Shown one piece after another: positions 1 to 10,694 of a stretch of 64,000 nucleotides of DNA; position 1 is the first letter of the stretch; each line of letters starts with the position of its first letter. A program made the position numbers and the translations under genes. Source of the DNA: Effrenium voratum (taxonomy: Eukaryota; Sar; Dinophyceae; Suessiales; Symbiodiniaceae); assembly GCA_963377175.1 (NCBI GenBank), contig CAUJNA010001002.1, forward strand, positions 392,383-456,382, in the 5' to 3' direction. The notes under the pieces are model-generated. The model saw nothing but the letters and a program-made list of their open reading frames with translations. It made no database searches and had not been told where the DNA came from.

Positions 1-226
1 GAGAGTCTAGGCAGATACTCACATTTTAGGAGCCCCTTAAACCTCACTGTTTGAGACTTGTGGGGGTCAAAGGCCCTCATAAGTTGGGTCTGGAACTCTA
101 GGGTATACTCAATTCCCTTATTTTCACCAATCGAACTTGGCAGTCTATCCAGTTGAGGCCAGGGACAGTGACATGGCACAAGCAAATATCAGACACACAT
201 GGGTCTATCCTTGTTTTTGAGCTGGT

Positions 227-310
227 ACCTAGACTCTCCATGACCCTTAAAGAATGGTTGGTCATTGCCCGTCATGACCCCTTTTTCTGTGGGTCATGGA
301 GACTCTAGGT
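227..310. mobile_element. Family-A MITE-like element
   Basis: Reference description of family A. The ends are TA-CCTAGACTCTCCATGACCC and its complement, ending CTAGG-TA; about 85-105 bp; the middle often holds CCCAAAAGAAAG and GGTCATGACCC. The TA duplication and lack of coding suggest a Tc1/mariner-derived (Stowaway-like) MITE. About 35 full or partial copies occur in the window. Confidence 0.85.
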
Positions 311-394
311 ACAGCTAGCGAGCCCGGTCACCGGCAAGCCGAAGTCTCGGCATTTCCTTTGGGTCCTTCCCACGTCGTAGGCTCGCGCCCACAG

Positions 395-525
395 TGCTGG
401 AGTGGCACTTCGCCGTGCTGGCCTGCGCTTCGGCTTCGGCGAATCCGAGCGATCCGAATCCAACGAGCGTGTCGATTTCGCTGCGGCTGCAGGGACGGAA
501 CTTGGGCGAGATCTTCCAGCTGCAG
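395..525 (+). CDS. Candidate exon(s), unknown product
   Basis: A GC-rich stretch is open in one frame and ends SLRLQGRNLGEIFQLQ before CAG|GCGAAC, a GC donor like those of the coiled-coil gene. A smaller exon 493-525 (GRNLGEIFQLQ) is also possible, since CTGCAG|G precedes it. It could belong to the same gene as the membrane exon at 3794. I do not recognise the protein. Confidence 0.33.
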
Positions 526-629
526 GCGAACCACTACCCCCTCAAAAATGGGATTGAGGGAGGGGGGATTTCGACCCCTGGAGATCTCCAATTTGTGGTA
601 ACCCATTTTCCCTTTTGTGGGGAAGACCG

Positions 630-728
630 CCTGGAGTCTCCATGACCCTGAAAAAATGGTTGGTCATTGCCCAAAAGAAAGATTCGGGTCATGACCCGGC
701 TTTCAAGGGTCATAAGGAGAGTGTAGGT
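630..728. mobile_element. Family-A element
   Basis: Left end CCTGGAGTCTCC, right end GAGAGTGTAGG; the core contains ATTCGGGTCATGACCCGG. Confidence 0.8.
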
Positions 729-1139
729 AGGCAGATACGTGGAATTGGGCACCGGGTCACCCCCTTCCCCTGGATAGGCGAACCACTTCGACTGCCCTGA
801 GAAGCTGAAGCACCTCGGGATTGATAGATGCGCGGAGGGCTCTGGATTCTTTTTATTTCGACCCCCCCCCCAAAAAAAAGGGGGGGGCGTTTCTCTTTCT
901 TTTTTTTCTTTTTGTCTTGTTAAGGGGCGTTTATTTGTTTTGTTCTTGTTTTGTTTTTTTTTCCTGTTGGGGTTTCCGGTTAACAGCCACCCAAAAGGGG
1001 GCAGCCCCGCAAAAAAACGGAGCCACGTGATTTGCACGGATCGAGATGGAGGTTTTCGGGCTTGGCTCATCGGGATGGGCAGTGAGATGAAGTTTTTTGG
1101 GGGGGTTCCAAAGATTGGGAACAGGACTCTTGGTGTCCC

Positions 1140-1256
1140 ACCCCAGAGGGTGGTGTCCGGACACCCCAAAGGGTCCCTTGCTACCTCAGTTGATGGCCTT
1201 TGGGGGTCAAAAATGGCCGTTCAGTACCTCCTTAGAAGGTAGCAAGGGACCCTCTG
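1140..1256. mobile_element. Family-K element
   Basis: Reference description of family K: AGAGGGTCCCTTGCTACCT to GTAGCAAGGGACCCTCT, interior GGCCTTTGGGGGTCAAAA. Here the left end carries an inserted GGTGTCCGGACACCCC palindrome. Confidence 0.78.
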
Positions 1257-1330
1257 GGTACTGTGCATGATCGAAATCCAACATGTTCGCGCCGCGTCAT
1301 GAGTCACCATAGCTAAAACCACAACGTTTG

Positions 1331-1405
1331 AAGGAGCCCAAGACCCTAAATATGAGGGCCTTTGACCCCCCAGACCTCACACCATGAGGTCTTGGGCTCC
1401 TAGGG
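1331..1405. mobile_element. Family-J element
   Basis: AGGAGCCCAAGACC to GGTCTTGGGCTCCT, with GGCCTTTGACCCCC inside. Related copies lie at 5731-5801 and 9944-10040. Confidence 0.72.
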
Positions 1406-2854
1406 TGTGGAATCGAATCAGACACCGTTGGGTTTCTGATTTCGGGTCCATAGAGCGGCAGGGTTGCAACTTGGGCAACTGTGACCTTTGGTGCATTTTG
1501 CTTGGCTGTTAGGACTTGAGAACTTTTTGCCAACTAATGGGTTTTCCGTACTAAACCACTAAAAGTGAGTCACTTTTAGCAGGGCTTCGCAGATTTCGCA
1601 ACTTGGGCTGATTGGTCCCCATACCATCCATACAACCCGCTGAGTCGGGCACTGAAGCTTTTCCGCACGCGTGGAAACGAAAGGAACTGGGGAGATGGTC
1701 GTTTTTCGGCCGAAAAGTCTTGAGACGAGCCGAACAGAAGCAACGCCCAGAGAACTCGCTGCTGCGACCTTTTGGGGATCCCTATTTGAAAGAACCTGGG
1801 CACTCGGCTTTGCCTTTCGGATTTACACTGAAGAGACACAGCAGGGCTCAGGTTTTCTCATCGCATTTCAGGGAAGCCAACTGGGTGGTTTGCAGCCCAG
1901 TGGTTTGGATTTGGAGGTTTTTTCAGCCCCGGAACCTTGAATGGGCTCCTCCAAACCGCCGTGCTCCAAACCAGCAGGTATTAGGGAGTCTGACCATTTC
2001 GAGATGTTTGAAGCCCGGCCAGGAAAAGATGATCATGAACTTTAACTTTACGCGTTGGAAAACTTCACCAACCACAGATTCTGTTGATGGTTTGGGGCGC
2101 ATCGCTAAGTGGTTAGTAACCATAGGTATAACTTATACGGAGTAGATCAAAATCACCAATGGGACAAGTTGCCCATGGTCATTTTGGGGCCCTAAATTGC
2201 ATTTATGGAATATTGATCACCCCCCCGTGCGTTCCCTTTTACTCAAGGGTAGTAATCATTTAGCGGTTCCTCCTGGCGTGTGTTTTTGGGAGACTCGCAA
2301 AATCCAAAAAGACACACCACAATTGTCTTGGAGGAGACCCCAGTTGCAGTAGATTTGGAAGGAACCGTTAAATTATTACTACCCTTGAGTAAAAGGGAAC
2401 TTTTTGGGGGACTCTCAAAATGGCGGTTGTCTTGTACTTGTCCTTTAAAATCAGACCAAACTGGGTACCCTAAAATGACACACCTATATATTTTAGGGCT
2501 GAGGAACCATGAACCAGAATCAGACCATGTGACTGTGATGTTCTGTTCTTTTGGGCCAATTAAGAATGGCTTTCCTCGCGTGGGTTTGGCAACAAGGGCA
2601 GGGGATATGTTTCAAAACAGGGGGACCTCAGCACCTCCAAAAGTGTTCGTTTTTGTTTCAATAGTTGGCTTTCCTTTCAACCCTCAACATGGTTCAGCAA
2701 GCCTCAATACACCACAAGCGCCCCGGCAAAAAAAACAAAAAGACAAAAGACACAAAAAGGACAATCGGGCTAGCGTCAAAGGAGCACGAACCCACTTGGA
2801 TTTCCTTACACACTCTAAAATGACGCTTTAAAGGCAAAAAGGCACCCAAACCCT

Positions 2855-2958
2855 ACCTAGACTCTCCATGACCCTTGAAAAATGGTGGGTCATGACCCGA
2901 ATCTTTCTTTTGGGCAATGACCCGGCCCATTTTTTAAGGCTCAGAAGGAGACTCCAGG
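2855..2958. mobile_element. Family-A element, inverted core
   Basis: TA-CCTAGACTCTCC left end, GGAGACTCCAGG right end. The CTTTCTTTTGGGC core is reversed relative to most copies. Another right end (GGTCAGAAGGAGACTCC) follows at about 3197-3215. Confidence 0.8.
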
Positions 2959-3793
2959 ATGGATGGTCAAGGAAAAGCAGCCTTTGGGCCGGGTAGGAGA
3001 CTCACGGGACCGGGACCGGGACCGCTCCGGGACTCGGAGTGGGAGGTTGGGTGTGGGAAAGCCAGTGGGGAAGATTTTTGTTCCGTCCATGGGGCAAGCC
3101 GAGTTGAACGCCGGAAGCCGTTGGCAAATCGACCAGTCTCCTTCTGATTTCGAGAAATGGTTCAGTCAAAATCATGGGGTGGACACGTTTTGAAAGGGTC
3201 AGAAGGAGACTCCAGGTAAGCAAACAGTTTGGTGTTACTTTTTCGGGGGCCAGTGCACTCAAGACGTGAGTTACCCATGGAAGGGTCAGAATGAGATTTC
3301 AGGTATGGCTTTGGAGGCTCGTTAACATCCAAGCTGTGGTCATTTCCAGACCAGTTATTGCTGAACCCTGGTTTCTGATTCGATTCCCCAAGCGTTGTGG
3401 TTTCAACCATGGTTTCTGAAATCGGTGGTGCGATTTCTGGATTTCCGAACCATTCAGAGTGTTTCATGCTTTGGGGATAAACTAAACACGAAACACCAGC
3501 AGACATGCTCTTTTTGGAGTACCCAGATGTGGGGCAGGTTCAAGAATCCCGCTAGCTTCCACAACATAGTTGCTATGTAGCGTCCAGTTGCTGAACGTAC
3601 CTTTTATGTTCCCTTTGTTCAGTTCGGAGCTTATCATTGCCCCCTCCTCATGGGCCCAATGGAAAACATTTCGAGGGCCCGAAAAACCTCGGAGCCTCAG
3701 GGTGGAGGTTTCTTCTTTTTTTTTTCTTCCTGGGGGCAGTTCGCCCATGGAAGTTGGGAGCTTCCAGCTCATCTGAGGAAGCGCCGCACGCAG

Positions 3794-3919
3794 GAATGGG
3801 TGCAGGTCCTGGCCATCCTCGGCGCCTCCTGCACCTGCTGCGTGCTCTGCACCGTGGTGGCGGGCGCACGGCTCCGACAGAAGCCCAAGGAGATTCCCAT
3901 CCAGGGGGTGCTGGCTTAG
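3794..3919 (+). CDS. Terminal exon of an upstream gene, membrane-anchor C-terminus
   Basis: From CGCAG|GAATGG the frame reads EWVQVLAILGASCTCC, then VLCTVVAGARLRQKPKE, and ends in TAG at 3917-3919. About 21 hydrophobic, cysteine-rich residues followed by Arg/Lys look like a single C-terminal membrane segment with a short cytosolic tail. GC-rich third positions and the AG|G acceptor resemble the coiled-coil exons. The upstream exons of this gene are not secure. The opposite strand is also open but is proline/arginine-rich and less protein-like. Confidence 0.5.
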   Translation, partial: EWVQVLAILGASCTCCVLCTVVAGARLRQKPKEIPIQGVLA

Positions 3920-4066
3920 CTTCACACTGGGCCAAAAACTTGACACATTTTTTTTCAACTACACGGGGAGCATACTCATGTCAGTTCACCTCTAAATGGT
4001 GCATCATGGTTTCCCCTATAGTTCCCTTCTATAGTGGCTGGAACTGGGGTGGTTGTTTGACTGCTA

Positions 4067-4172
4067 TTGGGTTGGATCTTTAGACTTTAACTTTTTGGTT
4101 GAAATCACGTTGGGTTTTCCACTAAACCCCCAAAAAGTTGAACTTTTTGCAGGGGGGTCAACAGCAACCAAG
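4067..4172. mobile_element. Family-F element
   Basis: Reference description of family F: TTGACTGCTATTGGGTTGG to GGGGGGTCAACAGCAACCAAG, about 110 bp, with inner complementary AACTTTTTGGTTG and AAAAAGTTGAAC. It is near-identical to 5402-5517. Confidence 0.82.
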
Positions 4173-4690
4173 CAAACCAGTTTATCGAGTTTAGGGGCTC
4201 TCACTTCCTGAGTTTCGTTAAAGTGACGTTAGTGACTTTCTGCGCTTGGACCAGTTTAGTGGTAATCAACCAAAAGTTGTCTTTGTTTGGCCAGTCCATA
4301 TAGGATACACAGTATCTGTTGTTTGAGTCATTCCCCCAGCCGGCTTAGGAAGAAATCTGTCCACCCAGACCTCCAAATGTGCCTTTTGTAGTGTTCCCGA
4401 AAGCAAGAAGACTTCCAGACCGCACTTTGGTGCTTCAAAAAAATAAAAGAACAATCTGAAAAAGAACCCCCTGAATGAACTCGAGCACTTTCCGCGCGAA
4501 GCAAGGGACCTTGTTGCAGTTTGCACTGGAGGTTTGGGAGATTATCCGAAATTCACCCGATCGGACCCAACGCCGATTGGACGCATCACGTGACCGTAAC
4601 TGGATGGAGTCCTACACGCGGGCGTGCCGTCATTTTGGTCCAGGTCTGGGTTCTCGAAGATGTCGGCTGTGGGTCAAAACCAATGGTACT

Positions 4691-4783
4691 ACCTAGACTC
4701 TCCCTGACCCTTCAAAAATGGGGTCATTGCCCAAAAGAAAGGGGTCATGACCCCATTTTTCAAGGGTCATGGAGAGTCTAGGT
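4691..4783. mobile_element. Family-A element
   Basis: Near-perfect copy with TA on both sides. Adjoins a family-L repeat at 4784. Confidence 0.88.
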
Positions 4784-5401
4784 AGTTTGGGGTAGGTGCA
4801 CCACCCATTCTATTTTAGTGGGGATTGGGTGTTCACGGGGGGCACGATTTGGGTTTTGACCCTTGGCCATCTTCCAGATGTTCCGGTACCAGTCTCTGCG
4901 ACCTTCAGAATAGTGGCATCTACCAAAAAAACACGGCGTCATGACCCTCTTTGGTCATGGACACCCCAGGAAAAACCACGTAGACCAGATTCTGTATGGC
5001 GTGTTCCCCAGACTTGGGCCAGAGGCGCCTGTGCCTCCGGAGAAAGATCCGATTGGAGGCCAACTTCGGTCTCAGAATCTTAACATGTCAGGTCAAACTG
5101 CAGTGGATGGTTGCGAAATCCCATGGGACACCATGGGCGAAACCATGTTTTGTTTAGTATTTGCAGAAGAAAAAAAAACATCATTCCAGGGTTTCTAGCA
5201 TTTCGTCCATCCGCAGTATGACACGGACTCTGAGCATCCTACGTTTGGAGCTCGCAGCTAGAAATCTGGGCGGCTCGTCTTTTTGATTCCTGTTTGGGTG
5301 CGGGTCAAACATAGGTACCCAACATGGATCCCTGGCAAGTGAAAAATGGGCTAAAACCTGCGGTCCCCTGGTACTCCAGCTCCTTGGACCGATGTCATGA
5401 C

Positions 5402-5517
5402 TTGACTGCTATTGGGTTGGATCTTTAGACTTTAACTTTTTGGTTGAAATCACGTTGGGTTTTCCACTAAAGCCCCAAAAAGTTGAACTTTTTGCAGGGG
5501 GGTCAACAGCAACCAAG
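5402..5517. mobile_element. Family-F element
   Basis: Almost identical to the copy at 4067, so either recently active or recently duplicated. Confidence 0.83.
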
Positions 5518-5730
5518 ATGATTTTAGTTCTTTGGGGGTCAAAGGCCAACTCATTCGTCTCCCGCGGCTCCTACTGTGCATGGTTGCGAACTCCGTTTCG
5601 CAGCGTTCAGAAAGCCTGGCTTCCGCTAGATTCGCCGGTGAGCACTTTGACGTTTACGGTTTCAACTTCATGGGTTCATTAAGTGCGAAAGGATTTCAAA
5701 TTTCGCAACCCACGGTAGGCTTTGTTGTTC

Positions 5731-5801
5731 TAACCCTAGCCCCTTGGACCAAATTCATGATTTGAGGTCTTTGGGGGTCCAAGGGGCTCCTAGGGTTTGG
5801 T
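5731..5801. mobile_element. Family-J element
   Basis: AACCCTAGCCCCTTGGACC to GGTCCAAGGGGCTCCTAGGG, a near-perfect hairpin. Confidence 0.78.
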
Positions 5802-6098
5802 ACTGACCAACCATGTTAATCTCACTTGCCCAGAGCAAATCGACCTGAAATCACCTTGTGCTGACCCTCCTGGTTTGTTGTTTTAAAGGGAATCGCCAAC
5901 GGACAGCTCCAAGACCGCGTGCCAAAATGGGGGCACCTGAAAAAAAAAGACGAGGCATCCATAGGCCGGCGGGTTTGAACTCCGACCGTTCAGTCCCGAG
6001 TCCCGGACCTCCAGCTTGTTCAGTCGAACATATTGGGGCGGGACCCCCCCCAAACCCAAAAAGGTGAAGCCACAAGGAAGGGGAACAAACAAAAAGGT

Positions 6099-6198
6099 GC
6101 CTAGACTCTCCTTCTGAACCTTAAAAAAGGATGGGGCATTGCCCAAAATTCTCAGGGGTCAATGGGCCCTTTTTCTAGGGGTCACGGAGACTCTAGGT
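6099..6198. mobile_element. Family-A element, variant core
   Basis: The core has GGGCCCTTTTTCTAGGGGTCA, a variant also seen at 10206, 49012 and 59734. Confidence 0.8.
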
Positions 6199-6334
6199 GG
6201 ATTTTCCTTTTGGATTTCCTTCTGACACGAGAAAACGGGGTACGAGCTCGAAGAAAAGCAACACGAAGACGGCACATGTGTCAAAGGCTAGTTCATTCAC
6301 CAAGAAAGCTGAGCACACTCCAAAGTTGGGCCTG

Positions 6335-6463
6335 TCTAAGGGTCGATGGATTGTTTTTGGGCCCTGAAAACTGGTTGTTTTCCATTGGGCGCCTGAGGAA
6401 TTGGTCGGGGTTCTCCATTGGAGGGTCCGGGGGTATGCATTGGAGGGGTCATGACCCTTAGGG
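6335..6463. mobile_element. Family-Q element
   Basis: Reference description of family Q: CTAAGGGTCGATGG to GGGGTCATGACCCTTAGGG, core GAGGAATTGGTCGGGGTTC. Confidence 0.82.
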
Positions 6464-6998
6464 CTAGTGTTTTCCTTTTCGGTGGTTTGGAGCCGAGTCG
6501 GTGGTTTGGAGGTGTGGAAGTTGGGTGGTAAACCCCTTTCATCCACAAGAACCAGGGAAGTTCAAAGTTGACAATTCAAATGCAGACCAATCCAGACCAC
6601 CAATTACGACCGCATGACTCAACCGACTGTGATTAGTTTCTTCCCGCTGGAGGTCTGAACAGTAGTGCTAGGAACTGCGCCGAAACCTGAAAAAAATATC
6701 AAATTTGATGCCACCTATTGAGTCAGCTCTAAGAATCTCCATGTCCACCAAAGGGTCCGCAAGATATCCTGTGTATCATGGTTTTGGGTAGACAAAGTCT
6801 GACTCCGCTACCAGGTTTTGAGACGACTCGTAAGCCTCGGAAAAAGGCTTGAGGCGCTTTAGGTGTTTTTTTTTCCCCCGACATGCCCATTTTCTGCGAT
6901 GTGAATTCCACTTCGGTATCACGGAAAGGGCCCCCTGCTCCCAAAACCCTATTATTGTTAGCCCTCTCTAAGAATTGGTCGGAGATATTTACATATGG

Positions 6999-7125
6999 AA
7001 CACCTGGTTTTTCCAGCTATTCTAGGATACCTTCCCTTCAGGAAACCATCAAAACCCCAGGGGAAACAGCCGGTTTGTGAAAAGAACGATGGTTGAAAAG
7101 AATGGGGAATCAAACCCTAGAACTA
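6999..7125. mobile_element. Family-I element
   Basis: Reference description of family I: about 110-145 bp, with GGAAACCATCAAAACCC, AAAAGAACGATGGTTGAAAA and an AACCCCTAGAA end. Other copies are listed separately. Confidence 0.7.
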
Positions 7126-7333
7126 TACCCCTAAAGGGCGGGTATTTGGAGCAGGGGCGGTGTCTTCCATGCTGCGCAGCTTCGTTGTTCAGCTTCCGCA
7201 TTTGCCTGGCCATCGAATCGCCATCTCTTCTCGGAACTGGGATCGATCTTGGCACAGGCGACGTATCATGCGGTCTGCCACTGTCATTGCTGGGGTCTTC
7301 TCAGACTAGGTCCCCTTTTGCCCTTCTTTTTTG

Positions 7334-7409
7334 GTGAGGGTTCCCCTACTAGAATAGACTACAAAAAAAGGGTACCCTTGTTCTAACCTCTCTACTGGAG
7401 GACCTAGAT
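7334..7409. mobile_element. Family-E element, left end lost
   Basis: GGGTTCCCCTACTAGAATAG to CTCTACTGGAGGACCTAG. Confidence 0.75.
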
Positions 7410-7584
7410 AAGTATATCGTAGAATTCACTAAATGCCGTAGAGGGACATAATCCATTTCGCACCATCTAAAAAAAGCCTTGGATTGATTCGATTCCCCTG
7501 TAAATACCGCCAACAGGCAATAGTTTCATGAACCACGGTTTCAAAGTGGCGCGACATGGATTTTGCAACCATCCACAGTAGTGT

Positions 7585-7700
7585 TGACCCATGAATCAAC
7601 CCCAGTTTATTAATAGGAGTGTTCCTGGGTGTAGGGAATCATCACTTTTGGAGGGGCCCCCCACCCGCCTATTTTAACTGGGGATGAATATGGGGACAAC
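7585..7700. repeat. Family-M repeat
   Basis: AACCCCAGTTTATTAATAGG, GGGGATGAATATGGGG, CAACATTATGA. Related copies at 41680-41802, 51975-52135 and 59493-59625 share AATAGGGGGGTGTCCCC. Confidence 0.65.
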
Positions 7701-8550
7701 ATTATGAAGCAGAGCCATCAAACCTCGGTGGACGAGACATGCTTACTGGCACGATCAGCTAGAGATAGCGGGGGACGAGCCAGAAACAAAAAGCAGGGTC
7801 CCTGAAAGGATACATATGTGCCCCAGTGACGCCAAACACTATACCAGCTGGTCCAGATGATCTTGTAAAACAGGTGGGCTTTTGACTGGACCCTTGAAGC
7901 TGTTGAAATTCTCGTCTTTTCAGGGTCAAGCGGCACGGCTCCACTAGTTCAGGTCTTCCTTTTCAACTCAACCCTCAGGTCCCATTCGGCTTCTACGAAT
8001 CCCATTTCATTTGGACCCCGTCTCCAGTTCGCGGCGTCCGGCAGACCGAATTCGTAGATCGGTTCAGCCTCGCGGCGAAGAAAGATGTACCGTGCGCGGT
8101 GCGCGTTTCGCGGATCCTCGCGTTTCGTTTTGGACCAATTTTGGTGGCGAACGATTTCTGGTGACCTTTTTCGGCCAACGCACATCGGAAGTTTCGGATT
8201 TGGCTTGTGACAGACAGAAATGCTTGGGGCTTGTTCTGATCCAAAGGATTCTTTGGGATCTCAGCTAGGAGTTGAACGGCAAGTCCAAAACCAAGGCCGG
8301 CAAAGCAAACTGCCAGTGGATCCATCCTGTCTAATTTAATAGACAACCCTGGGGTAGACTTAGGAGGCATTTTACATTTTACCAGTGACTCAAAGTGAAG
8401 CAAACAATAAAATATATATTCTGTAACTGGTTGCCTAAGTCTAATCATCCCCAGTTAGGTGCCCTTCTTCCCGTTTCTTTTTTTGGTTGGGAGATTCGGT
8501 TCCCCTAAATTTGACCACAGCAATCGTGAACCGTTTGGGAAACCCTTGAA

Positions 8551-8697
8551 CAGGGCTCCTTAAAAGATCTCCATTTTGCCACCATTTGAGTTACATGTTG
8601 CTTTTTTAACACCAAAATAAAGAAATGGAAGCCACCATTTACAAGTTGCAATGTTCGATTGGTGTTTTTCATGCATCCGGATCCCTGTTTAGGTTCC
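8551..8697. mobile_element. Family-D element
   Basis: Reference description of family D: CAGGGCTCCTTAAAAGAT to CATCCGGATCCCTG, about 130-147 bp, core CACCATTTACAAGTTGCAAT. A second right end follows at 8752-8772. Confidence 0.83.
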
Positions 8698-8929
8698 CCT
8701 CCAAGACCCCTTTTTCTGATTCCGATCGGGGCGTGGCGAGTGGCCAAGGGGTTCATGCATCCGGATCCCTGTTGAAAGACCAAAATAAAAAGATGGCGAA
8801 GGGATGAGCCCAATCTGGGCTCGATGCCACGAGATCCAAGGGGCAAGGGAAAAGCCTAAAGGCCATGGGTGACCAATTCGGGTTTGGTTCTTGGAAGAGT
8901 TTCTAGGTTTATCCAGTGCCCTTTCTAAA

Positions 8930-9183
8930 CCCCCTTTTTTTGGTTGGGAGATTCGGTTCCCCTACTAAAATAGACTACCTAGTTTGTTTTTTGTTTTTTT
9001 TTTGGGGGGGGGGAGATTCGGTTCCCCTACAAAAAATCGACTACCTAGAGTCTCCATGACCCTTCCAAAATGGGGTCGTTACCCAAAATTAAGGGGTCAT
9101 GGACCTATGTTTTAAGGGTCATGGAGAGTCTAGGTACAGAAAACAGGGTACCCTTATTCTAACCTCTCTACTGGAGGACCTAG
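8930..9183. mobile_element. Family-E element, partly duplicated, hosting a family-A copy
   Basis: Two copies of GGGAGATTCGGTTCCCCTAC, then the family-A insertion, then TTCTAACCTCTCTACTGGAG. The left terminus is missing. Confidence 0.78.
9043..9135. mobile_element. Family-A element nested in a family-E element
   Basis: It splits the family-E motif GACTACAG into GACTA...TACAG, so TA is duplicated at the insertion point. Family-E sequence continues on both sides (8930-9042 and 9136-9183). Confidence 0.88.
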
Positions 9184-9731
9184 GTTTCGACTGGTAGCTT
9201 GGCTGTCTCTAGTTGTTTGCCCGCAAAGGTGGTGTGAGAGCGAAGTGGTCACTACAGGAGGGTTTTTCTTTTAAGCGGGACCAAGATGAAAGGCAAGCAT
9301 ATGCATGGTTGCTTCGAGCCAGACGACCTAGAGTAAAACATGGGGCCCAATGATGGGTTTAGTGTCGACCTCTGAGTTCATAACCCAAAGCTTAATTTGG
9401 TGGTTCCCAGCCATCCAGTTCCTTAGCTTTTTTTTATTAGCTTTTTAGGGTTGAGCGGTGGTTTCCGTTTAACCCACTAAAAGTTGTTCACTTTTAGCAG
9501 TCGGTACCCTTCAAAGGGATGTTTCCCAAAAAATGGGAATGGACATCAGAGAAGAACAAACATCCATCTCGGGGGTGCCTTCCTCATGAGACAAACCACA
9601 CATGGACCTCCCAGAGACACTCGGAGAATTTAAGGCGGGAACTTCGTTGCGAAGTTTCGCCGAAAAAAATGAAAACTTGGAGTCCGGATTGCCCTGAACA
9701 AATGGAGCCACCAGATTCTCTTTACACTAAA

Positions 9732-9858
9732 CAGGGCTCCTTAAAAGATCTCCATTTTGCCCATTTGAAACATATGAGGCTTTTTCAACACCGAAATAGA
9801 GTTGGACACCACCATTTACAAGTTGCAATGTTCAGGTGCATAATGTCAGGATCCCTGC
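9732..9858. mobile_element. Family-D element
   Basis: CAGGGCTCCTTAAAAG to GTCAGGATCCCTG. Confidence 0.83.
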
Positions 9859-9943
9859 TAAAAGCCCCTTGGACCTCAAAATAATGGGTTCATGAAGTGG
9901 TGCGAACGGAGTTCGCAACCACCCACGATGGGGTTTGTTGTTC

Positions 9944-10040
9944 TAACCCTAGGAGCCCCTTGGACCAAATTCATTCTTCGAGGTCTTTTCAAAGTGAAAG
10001 GCCCTCATATGTCGGGTCCAAGGCGCTCCCAGGGTTAGGT
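9944..10040. mobile_element. Family-J element
   Basis: AACCCTAGGAGCCCCTTGG to CCAAGGCGCTCCCAGGGTT. Confidence 0.75.
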
Positions 10041-10205
10041 GCTGTGAATCTCACTTGCCCAAAGCGAATCGACCTAAACTGACCTCTTGGTTTCCCCGCT
10101 GTGGTCCATATTTGGAGGGTCCAAAAAGGTGATCAGCTCTTGTTTCCAGGTCCGAAACCCAGTTCCGGTTACCGGTAGGTAAGGGAAATGATGTATAGAA
10201 CCTAT

Positions 10206-10290
10206 ACATAGACTCTCCATGACCCTAAAAACTTGGGGTTGCCCAAAAGAAAGCGACTCGGGTCAAATGGGCCCTTTTTCTAGGGAGAAG
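10206..10290. mobile_element. Family-A element, right end lost
   Basis: Left end TAGACTCTCCATGACCC and the GGGCCCTTTTTCTAGGG core are present; the right terminal repeat is missing. Confidence 0.65.
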
Positions 10291-10630
10291 GACAGACCCC
10301 TTGCCTGCCAAAGGCGGCGAAGGCGAAACGGGGCCCCGGAAGCACAAGGCTTCACTTGGCGCCAGGTTTGTTGGGTTTTGGTTTGGTTCTCTTCAGTTTT
10401 ACTGGGGGGGGGGGCTGCAGAAAAGAACAAGTCGGTTCGGTTTTTTGTGTTTTTTGCCCAGGGGCCCATATGGGAGAAACACCCATGTCAGCAACACCCA
10501 TGAGAAAACAAGTCAGTCAGTATTAGAAATACCGGCCTTTTGGGGGAGAAACGTGGACTCCAAAAAACAAGCCTATGGGGCCGGGGAAGGGGGCACCAGA
10601 TCATACCATACAAAGAGTTGTAGAGGTCAG

Positions 10631-10694
10631 GGGCCTCTCAGAGCAAACGACGTCGATGCGCCAGGCTCAGGTGGCGCGATTCCTGCAGCATGAG
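10631..10694 (+). CDS. Coiled-coil gene, exon 1 of those found
   Basis: Reads [19 protein letters not shown]. The acceptor is TCAG|GGGC; the donor is GAG|GCGGGT (GC type). The first base completes a codon from an unfound upstream exon. The next acceptor repeats AGGCGGG, giving a 7-bp direct repeat around the intron. The Arg-Gln-rich helix followed by the next exon's Ser-Arg-Val-Leu-Ser fits the family order. This is the least certain end of the chain. Confidence 0.6.

Larger units (their letters stand above)
3920..10630. other. No supported gene
   Basis: Beyond the listed repeats (families A, D, E, F, I, J, M, Q) I see no secure exon. GC-rich stretches at 7160-7290 and 8030-8130 were considered and not accepted. 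One or more 5' exons of the coiled-coil gene may still lie here. Confidence 0.5.

Noticed and set aside
534..1169. A 211-codon - strand frame
   Set aside because: It crosses a family-A element and homopolymers, and its composition is not protein-like.
7160..7310. A possible start MRSATVIAGVFS at about 7269 as the first exon (signal peptide) of the coiled-coil gene
   Set aside because: Too short to judge, no convincing donor, and the exons that would link it to 10631 are missing.
8030..8130. GC-rich stretch VRQTEFVDRFSLAAKKD as an exon
   Set aside because: No AG|G acceptor or matching donor, no fit to neighbouring exons, and the opposite strand is equally open.
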